Part shown: one piece after another, positions 1-10,725 of the stretch
How positions within the stretch are numbered: the stretch's first letter is position 1
Layout of the letters: every line of letters begins with the position of its first letter
From: Loripinus fragilis
Taxonomy: Eukaryota > Mollusca > Bivalvia > Lucinida > Lucinidae
Assembly (NCBI GenBank): GCA_964019695.1
Contig: OZ026522.1
Location: 58,118,811 to 58,182,810 of the forward strand
Direction: 5' to 3'
DNA: 64,000 bases
Notes under the pieces: model-generated
Told to the model about the DNA's origin: nothing
Seen by the model: the letters and a program-made list of their open reading frames with translations, nothing else
Databases searched by the model: none
Translations under genes and position numbers: made by a program

Positions 1-1157
1 TAGGTATGGTTGTCGGTCAACAATCTTCTGGGCCTATTCAACTCAAATTTCTTTTGAGGCTTCTTAGGATGGGGAACAAAAATTTGCATAAATTGTTACA
101 TTATCAAGATGGCAAGATAAAAAACCTTTAAAATCTTCTTCTGGAACCAAAAGGACAATGGCCTTGGGACTATATGTAGCATAAAGGATGTGGGCCCTAC
201 CAATTGCACATATGATGATTCAGGGTTGACCTTGACCTACCTTACGACAAGATCACATTTGATTCCTAATGCCTTTATAAGGGAAAGATCTTGAAATGCT
301 GTTAAACCCAAAGCTAGAGCTGTTTGACCTAATGAGACATTGGTTATAGATAAGTACCAAAGGTCAAGCTGAACTTTGACCTTTTATATTAGGTCGCTCA
401 TTTTTGACTGACACATACTGTATTATCTAAACATATTTTTCTCAAAAACCACTGCATTTATTGAAGTCAAATTTCATATGGAGACTCCTTACCTTGAGGG
501 AAGGAAATTTTTTGCAAATGTTAATGGTAACATGACCAAGATAGCCACCACGCCCATATAAGGTAAAGCCCTTTGAAAATCTTCTTTGGAACCAAAAAGC
601 CAATGGCATAGGGACTTGGTAGGCAGCATTGGGGATGTGGGCCCTACCAAATTTACACAAATGATTGTTCTAGATTGACTTTGACCCACTTTAGATTCCT
701 ATTGCGTTTACTTGAAAAATTCATTTTTCTTTAGCTGTTAAAGCCAAAATCATATTTCTGGCGAGAGATGTTTAAACTAATGAGACAATGGCTTTATATA
801 AGAACCAAAGGTCAAACTGACCTTTGACCTTTCATACAAGGTCCCTCATTTTGGACTGCCACAAACATATCTAAACACATTTTTTCTCAGAAACCACTGG
901 GCTGATTGAACTAAAATTTCGTATGGACTATTCATTAGATAAAACAGTATAAATACAGCACTTAAATATGGCCACCATGCGCATATACAGTAAAAACCCT
1001 TAAAGATATTCTTTGGAACCAAAGGCCAATGACCTAAGTTATTGATATGTAGCATTGGGTCACTGGATCTCGGTATGTAACATTGAGGATGTGAGCCATA
1101 CAAAATATGTTAAAATAATGAGCTTAGGTCGACCTTTCAGGGCCTTCATGTCCTAGT
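1..1157 (+). repeat. Long GTCC-type repeat, 5' end cut by window edge (family of 53786-55497)
   Basis: Internal units of about 435 bp repeat the order: CAAATTTC-x-TATGG, then a 'CACGCCCATATA' block, then 'GGCCTACCAA', then 'GACCTTTGACC'. The end (TTCAGGGCCTTCATGTCCTAG) matches the end of the complete copy at 53786-55497. Frames here are broken on both strands and no protein is recognised. The 5' hairpin and GTCC leader lie outside the window. Confidence 0.8.
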
Positions 1158-1196
1158 TAATGTAAGCCAGAATCTTGACGGGGTCAGTCCACATTT

Positions 1197-1326
1197 TAAC
1201 CCTCAAAGCACCTCCTACAATTTGCAGCAGACGACAATTGAAAATTTTGCCGCTTCTTCAAAAAATTGGGAAAGATTTCGCAAAATTTGTCGTCTGCTGC
1301 AGTTGTGATTGGCGCTTTAAGGCTTA
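1197..1326. mobile_element. MITE-A copy (short form)
   Basis: Palindromic non-autonomous DNA element. One end reads TTTGCAGCAGACGACAA and the other reads the complement TTGTCGTCTGCTGCA, bracketed by 'CAAAGC' and 'GGCGCTTTAAG'. Other copies lie at 3866, 26539, 27038, 27251 and 31812. It encodes nothing. Confidence 0.75.
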
Positions 1327-1372
1327 AGGCTGGTCTACGAGAACACACTTTCAAAACAAGATTGCACAATCC

Positions 1373-1692
1373 ATATGTTAGGGTCTGGATGGGGTATAAT
1401 GATAAGTGAATAATGGCCATTTTTTATAATGAATAGTGAATAATGAGCCAAAAAAATAATGAATAGTGAATGATGAGGGCCTAAAAACGATGAATAATCC
1501 TATTTTTTAATGAATTGAAGAAAAAAATAATGAATAGTGAATAATCAGATTTCTTTGCCAACTTTCTTACTTTTAATGATTAATTGGTCTTATTTTAATG
1601 AATAACCCAACATTTTAATGAGATGAATAATGGGCTAAATTTTTAATGAATAGTGAATACCAGACCCTCCCCCCCATCCATACCCTCATATG
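1373..1692. repeat. Inverted-ended element filled with degenerate GAATAGTGAATAATG repeats
   Basis: The outer ends are inverted: ATATGTTAGGGTCTGGATGG on the left, and GACCCTCC followed by CCATCCATACCCTCATATG on the right. The interior is a degenerate tandem series of 'AATGAATAGTGAATAATG'-like words. It may be a MITE whose core has been replaced by a minisatellite. Confidence 0.6.
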
Positions 1693-2320
1693 TGCTGCAT
1701 GTTGTATCAGTGTGTAGACCTGTATCAAATTATTGCCAACTTATGGGATTGTTTTGCTCAGTAGTACAGGGTTTAACAATTTAAATTTGATAGTTTGTGT
1801 AAACTTGTTCTATTTTGTGTGTGTACATATTATTTATTTTGAGGGCCTCATGGAAGATTAGTTGTTCTACTAAATGTTGTCACCCTCTTTAAATAAAGAC
1901 TTTACTTACTTACTTACTTACTTACTTACTAAATTAAACTGTTTTTGTCATAAGGATGGTGCACTAGAAAAGATGTCAATTACACTACTTCATGATCACC
2001 CCTCATAAAGCTTCTTCTAAAGTTAAAAATCTGAACAACCCTCATAGAGAATCATCCAATAATTAACGCTAACAATTCATTCTCTACAAGTTCCCCCATG
2101 AAATGTCATTTTGCTGACTAGAATAATCAAATCCATAAAGCACTATGGCTTCATTGTTTATCGAAAAAACAAAAATCTAATTTGTGGCCACTAATCATTG
2201 TTGACAAAGCGGTCAAGACATTGTTTCATATGTAATAATCGCTTGTGGCAGTAAGTATATACCTTATTTACCCTTTAATTCTTTCCTTGCTAGCTGCCAC
2301 TTTTCTCATCTGCTGAAGTG
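1693..2320. other. Non-coding stretch with (CTTA)n tract at about 1907-1931
   Basis: The segment ending 'CACCCTCTTTAAATAAAG' followed by (CTTA)n resembles the 3' end of a LINE copy, but no ORF remains. From 1932 to 2320 nothing is recognisable. Confidence 0.45.
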
Positions 2321-3510
2321 GCCCAGGGTGACATGCTTTCTGCTGGTGGAGGTTGTGAAATAACAGTTTCTACTCGTGTGAAAACAGCCTGGAAGAAGTT
2401 CAGGGAGCTACTACCAGTTCTCACATTCCACCACCTCTCTTACAAGACATGTATTCTTGAGTGCAGAGCCATGCTCCATGCCAGTGAAACTTGGCCACTG
2501 ACCAAGACCAACCTGCAGCACTTGCAGTGCAATGATAGAATGATCAGACAGATCTGCAGTATTAAGCAAAAGGATGTGGCCACAGTAAGGTCAATGGAAC
2601 TTCTGGCAAAGCTTGAGCTCAGCGCTCTAGATAAGATTTTGGGTCAATTGGGTATTTACGCAACCTGGTTATCCTTAATTGCGTACTTGCAAAAGCAATT
2701 GCGTATTTTCATATTTTTTATGACACAACCACTTTTTTTCTGTGATCTCAAGATTTCTTATTGCATGAAGCCATCGGGAAAGTGCTTGCATATTTATTCA
2801 CTCCCATCGTCTGCCTTTCTAAAGTATCAAACTAGCGGATTGTATTGTACCTGAAGCAAATCTCATCCCCTTGTTTACATTCGAGCGTACGTGTACACTT
2901 TGCAAAGTTTCACTTTCATCATAGTGTTTTTCTGCGAAATACTGGAATGGGCACCGATATTTTATTCCTAAATTTGGAGTTATATTGCGCGCTCGCTAGT
3001 AAAAAAATCAATACCCGACTGGCATTTGTTTATTACCCAAATGGAAACGAAATGGACCAAATGGTACGCAATGGCATCCCATGTAATTGCATACCAATTG
3101 TTAGAATTGCTTTTCGGTATGCACACATTTCATTTTAATTGCTTTTTTGAGGATTTTAATTGCGTATTTACGCAAATACGCTGCTTATCTAGGGTGCTGT
3201 TGAGCTTGAGGACCACAACCTCATTTTGAAAGAGAAAAGACTTCGCTGGTTTGGGCATGTGAAGTGTTCTAGTGGTGCAGTCAGAACAGCATGTTATATA
3301 CAGATTGATGGCAGGCGGGGGGCAGGGAGGCCCAAGCTTACATGGAAGAAACTGACGGAGAGAGACTGCCGTGAGTGGAAGCTCACAACAGTTGACCCTC
3401 AAGAAAGGAGCACCTGGAGATCAGGTGTGAGATCTGCTATGCGTGCAGCTAGCCAGTTACCTGGAAAGGGGCCCACTGATGTGGATGATGCCCCTGCACC
3501 TGCACGTTAA
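2321..3510 (+). pseudogene. Non-LTR retrotransposon ORF2 C-terminal relic, split by an insertion
   Basis: Two pieces, 2321-2627 and 3192-3510, together represent the region after the reverse transcriptase domain of a LINE ORF. The first encodes DMLSAGGGCEITVSTRVKTA and then AMLHASETWPLTKTNLQHLQ. The second encodes KEKRLRWFGHVKCSSGAVRT, then GRRGAGRPKLTWKKLTERDC, and ends GPTDVDDAPAPAR before a stop. These words are common in degraded LINE copies of molluscs and corals (recalled). The first piece has lost codons around 'KTC-ILECR', and the two pieces lie in different frames because of a roughly 560-bp insert. It is a dead copy, and no upstream RT domain is present. The clade cannot be decided from this tail. 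Confidence 0.85.
2628..3191. mobile_element. 564-bp element inserted in the LINE relic
   Basis: The ends are inverted, TAGATAAG and CTTATCTA, each followed inward by an imperfect 'GTATTTACGCAA' block. The flanking LINE reading resumes directly on both sides, so this is an insertion. TA at both ends could be the target duplication. Small ORFs inside it have no recognisable content. It is probably a non-autonomous DNA transposon. Confidence 0.7.
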
Positions 3511-3865
3511 TCAAAAATCTGATTATAATATGATGGTGATGTCCCAAATATGTACCATTTACATAGAGGGTCTTGCATGAGTGCTCATGTTTTATTGAAT
3601 TTATTAAATGAGTTGAGGACAAGAGATAAAATGCGAGGCTTGCCAAACTGTTTGCAAAAACACTAGTAGACAAAGAGTAAACAAAATTGCCTTCATGGCT
3701 AAAGATTCGGATGAGCAATTTTAGGGCCATTATGGCTGTCTTGTTTCAAGTGTGTCCTTTCATTCTTTATTCCTACAGTATTAAGTGAACCCTGATGAGC
3801 GGTCTGATCTTGATTTTCACTGTTAAACTGTTTTTTTCTGTCCGAATATTTATGGTAAAATGATT
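3511..3865. other. No feature recognised
   Basis: AT-rich intergenic or intronic sequence after the LINE relic stop codon. No exon, repeat family or structure could be supported. Confidence 0.4.
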
Positions 3866-4110
3866 TAACCCTTAAAGCGCCAAGAAAAAATGCATCTGAA
3901 AATGTTGTCTGCTGAAGTTGTCTGCTGCAAATAATTGCCTAACATTACTGACAAATAAAGTATAGAAGCAAACAGTGTGCACCCAGAACAGACTGCTCCT
4001 GTAGGAGCAGTCTGATCTGGGTCCACACTGTTTACCATAGAGGCTTTTTAAATTTTTCAGCAGACGAGAAAAGCAGACCACTTTTGTTGGGATTGGCGCA
4101 TTAAGGGTTA
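3866..4110. mobile_element. MITE-A copy (long form, CAGACTGCTCC core)
   Basis: The ends are TAACCCTTAAAGCGCC and GGCGCATTAAGGGTTA. The centre is a near-perfect hairpin of GAACAGACTGCTCCT and AGGAGCAGTCTGATC, flanked by 'CACACTGTTT'-like words. It is very close to 31812-32056. Confidence 0.85.
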
Positions 4111-4565
4111 AGAGATAATGTCTGCTGTATGGTGCCAACTTTTGCTTTAATACCGAAACGTCACTCAAAGAACCGGAGAAATAAATTGTCATTTGTTTTT
4201 GCCGTGGATAAAGTATTTATTGGCGTGAATTGCCAGGGGAGGGGAGAATGTATAGGGTAATGAAAGCCTTGTGTCATTAGATGGCATCGACGCTGTTGAC
4301 AGGTTTCACACAAGCCGCAGAAGGATTTCTGCGTCATTGACTGCGTATAAATACAGAATAAATCATGGGATTCTGTTGGGTGTCCAGATGAAAAGCTTAT
4401 CTTCTCTTCATTTCTCATATTACTTAACACTTTGTATTCTAATGGATGGTTCCATACAGATAAAAGCAAAACAGATGGGTTTGTCCATTATACATTTTAA
4501 GGGGTCACAGGTTGGCATTTTCAATTATGATGTATTTCTGTTCCTGAGGATTGTTTTTACCTTAA
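4111..4565. other. No feature recognised
   Basis: Overlapping open frames on both strands (for example 4271-4576 +) show no domain, codon pattern or splice context. They are judged chance ORFs. Confidence 0.4.
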
Positions 4566-4632
4566 ACAAACAGTGAAGATCCTGATGAAATGCAGCTTTA
4601 TGCTGCATTTCATCTGGGTCTTCCCTGTTTGT
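4566..4632. repeat. Hairpin, core of a small palindromic MITE
   Basis: CAGTGAAGATCCTGATGAAA pairs with TTTCATCTGGGTCTTCCCTG around a short loop. A diverged copy lies at 49800-49915. Confidence 0.65.
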
Positions 4633-4726
4633 CAAAGTACCCATTTATGCAGGAAGGGAACTACATAAACAGAACCGTTGGCTCTGATTAGGAAATCTTA
4701 TAAGGCTCTGTCAGGCTCTGTATTTG

Positions 4727-5222
4727 CTCAGACCCAGTATAAACGGACTGGTCACTGACGGAAAAAACAAAGTTATGTTGTCGAGGCTTTGTTTTAGCGT
4801 TTTTTCAAAGTACTACAGCCTATAAAATTGATTCTGATTATACAAAGATTATACAAAGTTATTCCCAGTATGCAAAGTTGAAATATTACAAGTTACAGTA
4901 AACAAAATTGAAGTTTTATCATCTTTATATTTTGATTTCTGGCCATTTTCGGTTTAAAGTGCCGAAAATAGCCAAATCAGGTACCATGGTTTCTTGTTGA
5001 TGTTCATAAAGACGGATAAACTTTCATTAAATATAACAATAAAGTCTTTAAGTTAAAGATTGTATATTTAACCATTGCTCACAGATATGTAGGGAAATAA
5101 TGGAGATATGATTATTTAATCTTGGTTATGCGCCAGTTTTGAAAGCTCAGCCTCAGACAACGTATTTCAATATAAACATTTACCTGTATGGTAGTTACCA
5201 GTCCGTGTATACTGGGTCTGAG
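4727..5222. mobile_element. 496-bp DNA element with 7-bp target duplication
   Basis: The terminal inverted repeats start CTCAGACCCAGTATA on the left and end TATACTGGGTCTGAG on the right, continuing inward with ACGGACTGGT and ACCAGTCCGT. The 7 bp GTATTTG occur immediately outside both ends (4720-4726 and 5223-5229). An internal hairpin lies near 4940-4980. There is no transposase, so it is non-autonomous. A 7-8 bp duplication would fit hAT-like or related transposases. Confidence 0.85.
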
Positions 5223-5229
5223 GTATTTG

Positions 5230-5534
5230 GAGGCTGAAAAGAATCACCTTAAAAAACGTAAGTTTTCCATTCAGTGCTTTTACGGTGTAAAATAGTGAAT
5301 AAAGGAGAATATAGTGCTCTACTCTGTATCTAAGCAGCAGATGTGAGCTGCAAATTGTGTGTGATTTTGTATGAATCCTTTTTGTTGTGTCAGGTAAATG
5401 AAGGTTGTTAAGAACATGTGCTGTAATGTCACACCTCCTTTTCATAAGAAGGAAGGTGTGGATTTATTAGCATAAATCCAGTAATTGCAGTGACTACATG
5501 ATTGGAATTACGCTAAATAAATCTGCATGGCACT
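5230..5534. other. No feature recognised
   Basis: About 300 bp of AT-rich sequence between two DNA elements. A minus-strand open frame (5167-5445) overlaps the element end and has no recognisable content. Confidence 0.4.
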
Positions 5535-5749
5535 TTAACTCTTTGCTCGCTGGGCAATTTTGCATGACTTATTGTCTTCCGCTGATTTTTGAAAATCAAC
5601 TTTTTCAAAAACAAAAATCTTTAAGGAATAACATCAGTGTGTCAAACAGTTTGGAACAAGATCAGGCCTGACTGAATGTCAGGCCTGATTTTGTTCCAAA
5701 GTGTTTGCAACACTTCTCAGCAGACCAAACCAGCAAATAAAGAGTTAAG
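5535..5749. mobile_element. MITE-B copy
   Basis: The ends are TAACTCTTTGCTCGCTGG and CCAGCAAATAAAGAGTTA. The central hairpin has GATCAGGCCTGAC paired with GTCAGGCCTGATT. Other copies lie at 31592, 34439, 57671 and 58485. Confidence 0.85.
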
Positions 5750-6019
5750 ATTAATGTTATTTTCTGCTGTCCTTAAGGAATTAAGAGAAGTTATTTGTCA
5801 TCCAGAACATAAATATGGGAGAAAAATTATGTTTATTTCAGCGAAATGAATATATATAACATGGTGTGTTTTTCTGAGATTGGCCTCGAGGGGTCCCTCA
5901 TACTTCTTTCAGTACATACCGTATACTTTTTTTAGTAATTTTAAAACTATTGCCATTAAACTGTTAAAATGGTTATATTCACATTTAAAAAAATAAAATA
6001 AAACAAAGCCAGATATACT
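5750..6019. other. No feature recognised
   Basis: AT-rich sequence with no supported exon or repeat. Confidence 0.35.
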
Positions 6020-6640
6020 ATTATGATCATATCTGTCCATCTGTTTGTCTGTCTATCAGCTTAAATTTTGGATCGAGGGTGTTAAAATTTGGCGCAAATG
6101 ATTGTTCACACAATATTTAGATGATACAAAGGTTTTGGGTCCGATATGACTTGAGACACAAGGTCAAGGTTCAATACTTGTATTGTGCTATTTGATCCAT
6201 ATGCAGACTCCTTACAGTTTTTTTTATTGAAGTGGTTCATGTTTGGAACAGTGATTGCCCATGGTGTGTAGATGACAACAATGGTTTCAGATCCTCTATC
6301 TGACCTTGGAGTCACAGGTCAAGGTCAAACATACTGCAATTCTGTTTGGTTGGTAACATTATGCCAGAGGGTGTTTATGTTTGGTACAATGATTGCCTAT
6401 GCTGTGTAGATGTCAACAAAGGTTTGGGATCCCCTGATATGACCTTGGAGTCAAAGGTCAAGAGTCAAAATATTAAAAACCTCAAAGTGCTAAATTTATG
6501 ACGGAGCTTCTATGGGATTTGGCATGAAAGGTCAGTTGGTCCCCGTGACAAGACAAAGATGGTCATAGATGAACTTCTTTAATCATAGATTGATAAACTT
6601 CAAACTAAGCATATTGTGATGAGGGCAACTAGGTCTGCAT
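6020..6640. repeat. Long-repeat fragment with roughly 125-bp internal units
   Basis: A 'CTGTCCATCTGTTTGTCTG' leader is followed by three units. Each has an 'ATGATTG-CC' block, a 'GTGTAGATG-CAACAA' block and a 'TGACCTTGGAGTCA-AGGTCAAG' block. The organisation resembles the GTCC-leader elements elsewhere in the window, but it is truncated. Confidence 0.6.
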
Positions 6641-6740
6641 TTCATATACATTTCAAGGAGCTGGATCATTTATTGAAAAGCTTGAACCCCCACACTAAAA
6701 TCTGTGAAGCTTCTCACTTACTGCAAAACACTTAATATAT

Positions 6741-6972
6741 GTGGCAGATCCAGGGATCGCGAGTTCGATCCTTGCCCTGTCTCATACTTTCCTGGAGATT
6801 GATCAATGAATAATTTCTATGGCCATTCTTCTCCCTTCCGCTAATTCATTCAAGGAGGGTTGTTATCAGTTAACACCTTCCCTTGTGCAAGCTTGCCCAG
6901 GAAAAAAGTGTGGTTTGGTGAACTGATGGTCCTGACATGACCGTAGCTGTTGACTGGGACATAAAGCAACAT
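6741..6972 (+). mobile_element. SINE-2 copy, 5' truncated
   Basis: It keeps the B box (GGATCGCGAGTTCGATCC), the 'CTCCCTTCCGCTAATTCATTC' body and the tail 'TGTTGACTGGGACATAAAGC'. The A-box half is lost. The complete reference copy lies at 33879-34191. Confidence 0.85.
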
Positions 6973-6984
6973 GCGAAGTAGGTC

Positions 6985-7270
6985 AACCCACTTTTTATGG
7001 ACATGAAGGAAAGCATCAATTCAGCCAATCACATTGCGGCTCATCAGTTTCAGAAATAATACTGGTACAATCAGAACAGATCATAGTGAGACTGGCATAG
7101 AAGAAACCATATATCAAGCTGACCTGGTTCAAGACTTGCTTGGTGGCCTTGAAAAACTAGAAGTTGTTGAGAAAAACTTTGTGGAGTATGCTGAGTTGAA
7201 ACAGAATGACTTCAAATCACTTAAAACTTGGAATAATGCAAAGTTTGGAGGAGCTGGTGATGACTCTTAA
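6985..7270 (+). pseudogene. Unrecognised coding relic, possible retrocopy or terminal exon
   Basis: A protein-like frame reads MKESINSANHIAAHQFQ, then shifts frame at the CAGAAATAATA region (about 7045-7055). It continues as NTGTIRTDHSETGIEETIYQ, ADLVQDLLGGLEKLEVVEKN, FVEYAELKQNDFKSLKTWNN and AKFGGAGDDS before TAA at 7268. The composition is hydrophilic, Glu/Lys-rich and plausibly coiled-coil, unlike the surrounding chance ORFs. The frame break and the SINE-2 directly upstream favour a pseudogene. A genuine last exon starting after a CAG near 7046 is possible. I do not recognise the protein. Confidence 0.45.
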
Positions 7271-7324
7271 AGGTTAGAATATGGTTTCTATGGGGAGCAT
7301 ATTCTTTCCTTTAATAGTTGCCAT

Positions 7325-9475
7325 TTTTATACCCCCCGCAAACTTTGTTTGTGGTGGGGTATACTGTTTTTACATTGTCCGTGCGTGCGTCTGTGTGTGC
7401 GTGCGTCCGTGTGTGCGTCTGTCCGTAACGTTTTGTTTTTTGCGTCCGTGTGTGTGTGCGTGCGTCCGTCCGTAACTTTTTTTTTTAATAACTTGAAGAG
7501 TCATAGCTGGATTTCATCAAACCTTGCAAACATGTTCATATATGTAAGACAAATACTTAAGACAAAAAAGTAAGGGCTAGGGGCCAATTCTATTAGAGTT
7601 ATTTCCCTTTGTAGTTCTGAATGGCTTTTAATATAGGATTTAATGCTTATGCTATTATAGGTCATACATGGGCCGATCAACTCTACCACAGCTTTTGATG
7701 GAACAATTTGATACTTTGCCTATACAATGTAGACACATTGAACATATGCATGAAGGAGTTTGGTTTAGAAAAAATAATTTTTGACAAAATGACAGCTGTT
7801 AGTACTGCAGATCTCAAGGCTGTCAGAAGGGTCTACTGGTCAGATCTTTGCAACATCTAGTGTTATATACCAAATGAAAATGTGGGGTCTCTAGTTTTTA
7901 AAAGTAGTTGATGACACCTCTGATTCTGAGTACTAACCGAGTTATCTCCCCTTGAATTACCCCACCCATTTTGATCATATTATAAGAGGTTATGATCATT
8001 AGCTTGTAAAATAATTGAGTTGAAGCGTCCAGGAAGAAAAATATACCCATCATTACTCAAAACGGTACTTGAAAAAGTAGAAAAGTTAAGTTTTGATCAG
8101 AGAAATGGGCTTTTGAACTGTTTTGTTGGTCTTTTAAAGTTAAATTATGTGTTAAAACTCCATTGAATAAAATTATATTTGAAACTTTTAATTTAAGAAT
8201 CTGCCCATTAGTGGTATGTCCTTAGAAATGACTAAAAATTTAAAGAACACATATTTACCTATCTTATCAGGGTTTCTAGACTCCAATTTCTGTATACGGA
8301 ATGCTCTGGGAGCAATAATAAGCATGTAAATACCCCACCCACATATTACTACTACAGATCTCATGGCTGTTTGAGGGTGACCTTGGTCATATTTTGCTAA
8401 CATCTGGTGTCATAAACATGTACATATACCAAGCAAAAATGTAGAGTCTCTAGTAAATAGAAATAGTTGATGACACCGCTGATTCTGAGTACTAATCGAG
8501 TTATCTCCCCTTGAATTACCCAACCCATTTTGACCATATTATAAGAGGTTATGATCATTAGTTTGTTAAATAATTGAGATGAAACATCCAGTAAGAAAAA
8601 AAATGCCCGTCATTGCTCATAACGGTACTTGAAAAAGTAGAAAAGTTAAGTTTTAGTCAGAGAAATGGGCTTTCAAACTTTTTTGTTCGTCTTTAAAAGT
8701 AAATTCGGTGTCAAAACTCCTCTGAATAAAAATATATTTGAAACTTTCAATTTAAGAGTCTGCCATTAGTGTTGTGTCCTTAGAAATGACTAAGAATTTA
8801 AAGAACACTTCTTTATCTATGTTATCAGGGTTTCTAGATTCCAATTTCTGTATACGGATATGCTTTGGGGACAATACTAAGCATGTAAATACCCCACCCA
8901 CCTATTACTACTGCAGATCTCAGGGCTGTTTGAGGGTGAACTTGGTCAGATTTGCTAACATCTAGTGTCATAAACATGTTCATGTACCAAACAAAAATGT
9001 AGAGTCTCTAGTAAATAGAAGCAGTTGATGACACCGCTGATTTTTAGTACTGACCGAGTTAAGTTCCTTTTAATATACCCCCACCCATTTTGATCATATT
9101 ATGAGAGATTATGGGTGTCAGTTTTGGAATATAATCAAAATCATGCATTCAGGAAATAAATATAGCCATCTCTATTCATGACAGCACTTGAAGAAGTAAA
9201 AAAAAAATAGTTTTAGTCAGAGAAAAAGGGTTTGGAACTATTTTCTTCGTATAGTATAGTTATATCCTATTTCAAAACCCAGCTGCTTTGAATAAACATA
9301 TATTAGAAACTTTCAACTAAAGAAACTGCCCGCTAGATTTATGTCTTTAAAATGAATGATAATTTAAAGATCAGTGCCTCAGTTATGTCAACAGGATTTC
9401 TAGATTCTAATTTCTACAAATAGAATGCTCTGGGGCATCTACTAGCATGTAAATACCCCACCCACCTATAAGATG
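7325..9475 (+). repeat. Long GTCC-type element with three ~560-bp units
   Basis: It starts TTTTTATACCCCCCGCAAAC, followed by GTGGTGGGGTAT, which forms a small terminal hairpin. A GTGCGTGCGTCCGT leader with homopolymer T follows. Three diverged units of about 560 bp each carry 'CGAGTTATCTCCCCTTGAA', a block near 'CTAGTAAATAGAA' and 'GCATGTAAATACCCCACCCA'. The family also occurs at 29158-31003 and 15100-15635. Short ORFs inside (7281-7573) are just the leader read as Cys/Val/Arg runs. No transposase is present. Confidence 0.8.
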
Positions 9476-9646
9476 AGGTGAAAACGCTGACATTGATAAA
9501 AGTCTTATAATACTAAATCACCCAAAATTTTTATAGCCTAATACGAAGAGAATAATTTCTGACAGTGTAACTGTATTGCAAATGCATTTACACGATCTTT
9601 CTTAAGATTGTCAAGCACACCCAAGAAAATCATTTTAGGTCATTAG

Positions 9647-10416
9647 TAGGGCTTCCACGTTTACACGTGTGAACGGAAGCGTTTCGTTTTTATGCAATAA
9701 ACGTTTACAAAAATGGCCTGCCGTTTAAATGAACTTAAGCACGTGACGAGCTTCATGGCATCTTCTAATGAAAAATAGTGGGGGTTTTCAGTTTCGGATG
9801 TATTTGATAAAGTTTCTAACAATAATTAATTAATAAAATTAGAACTACGGCGGACATGCTCAGCGGACACATTGACCGATGTCCGTTGTGATGAAAATTT
9901 CCTTAATTTTATCTCACTGTGCTAGGAGTAATACTCATGCATTTTCATCAGATATGTAAATGCACATCTTTATATACGGTGGACACGCACGTGAAGCACA
10001 CGGCTTCAAACTGTGTTGTTGTTTTTCACTTCCCGTCGATGTGTGTATTGATGTCAATTTCATTCTGGCCTACGTGACAATTGGCAGTTATATCTCGTGC
10101 GTGTCAACCAATTACACATTTGCAACTGTTTACAAGGGAAGACACACTAATGAAATGTCGGTTATCGATGAGCCTGCGCATGTTGCCGTCAGGTTGCAAT
10201 TACTTGAAACGAGTTCTATCACAACACCTAACCAACAATTTTGAATGTTTGCACAAGGTACATTTTTCAAAGAGCCTTTTTAAGAAAAATATTGGCTATT
10301 TTACCAATCTGCGATAATGAAAAAAAATCATTACGCTAATTGCGTGTACACGGAATCGTTTCGATTTCTGGAATTCGTGTAAACGTTTACAAAATTTTGT
10401 AAACGTGGAAGCCCTA
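9647..10416. mobile_element. hAT-type non-autonomous element with 8-bp target duplication
   Basis: The terminal inverted repeats are TAGGGCTTCCACGTTTAC and GTAAACGTGGAAGCCCTA. An exact 8-bp direct duplication, GTCATTAG, lies at 9639-9646 and 10417-10424. Sub-terminal repeats of CGTGT-AAACG and AAACGTTTACAAAA recur at both ends. The 8-bp duplication with short TIRs is diagnostic of the hAT superfamily. The 770-bp length and absence of a BED or hAT dimerisation ORF mean it depends on a transposase elsewhere. The ORFs at 9960-10317 are not recognisable. Confidence 0.9.
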
Positions 10417-10725
10417 GTCATTAGTGGCACCAATAACCATAACTATTGCAAGGCTAAACACAATTTACCTTATAACTTGAATAACTTGAATATATGTTAC
10501 CATTTATACCTGAAACTTACTGGGGTTAATGTACTTAGTACGCCAAACACAATTATAATGCATTAAACTATCTAGATATTCTAAGAGTTACTGCCCTTGA
10601 TTATTTTTACCATTTGTATGGAAAAATGCAGTAAATAACAATAGCTCAATAAGTTAAATTTGAAAACTTATTTACTAAATAGGATTAAATCTATCCTGAA
10701 CCAATACTATGCCAAACTGCAGATC

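Noticed and set aside
2845..3229. 97- and 67-codon ORFs
   Set aside because: They lie inside the element inserted in the LINE relic and show no domain.
7281..7573. Cys/Val/Arg-rich ORFs
   Set aside because: They come from the GTGCGTCCGT leader of a repeat, not from a gene.
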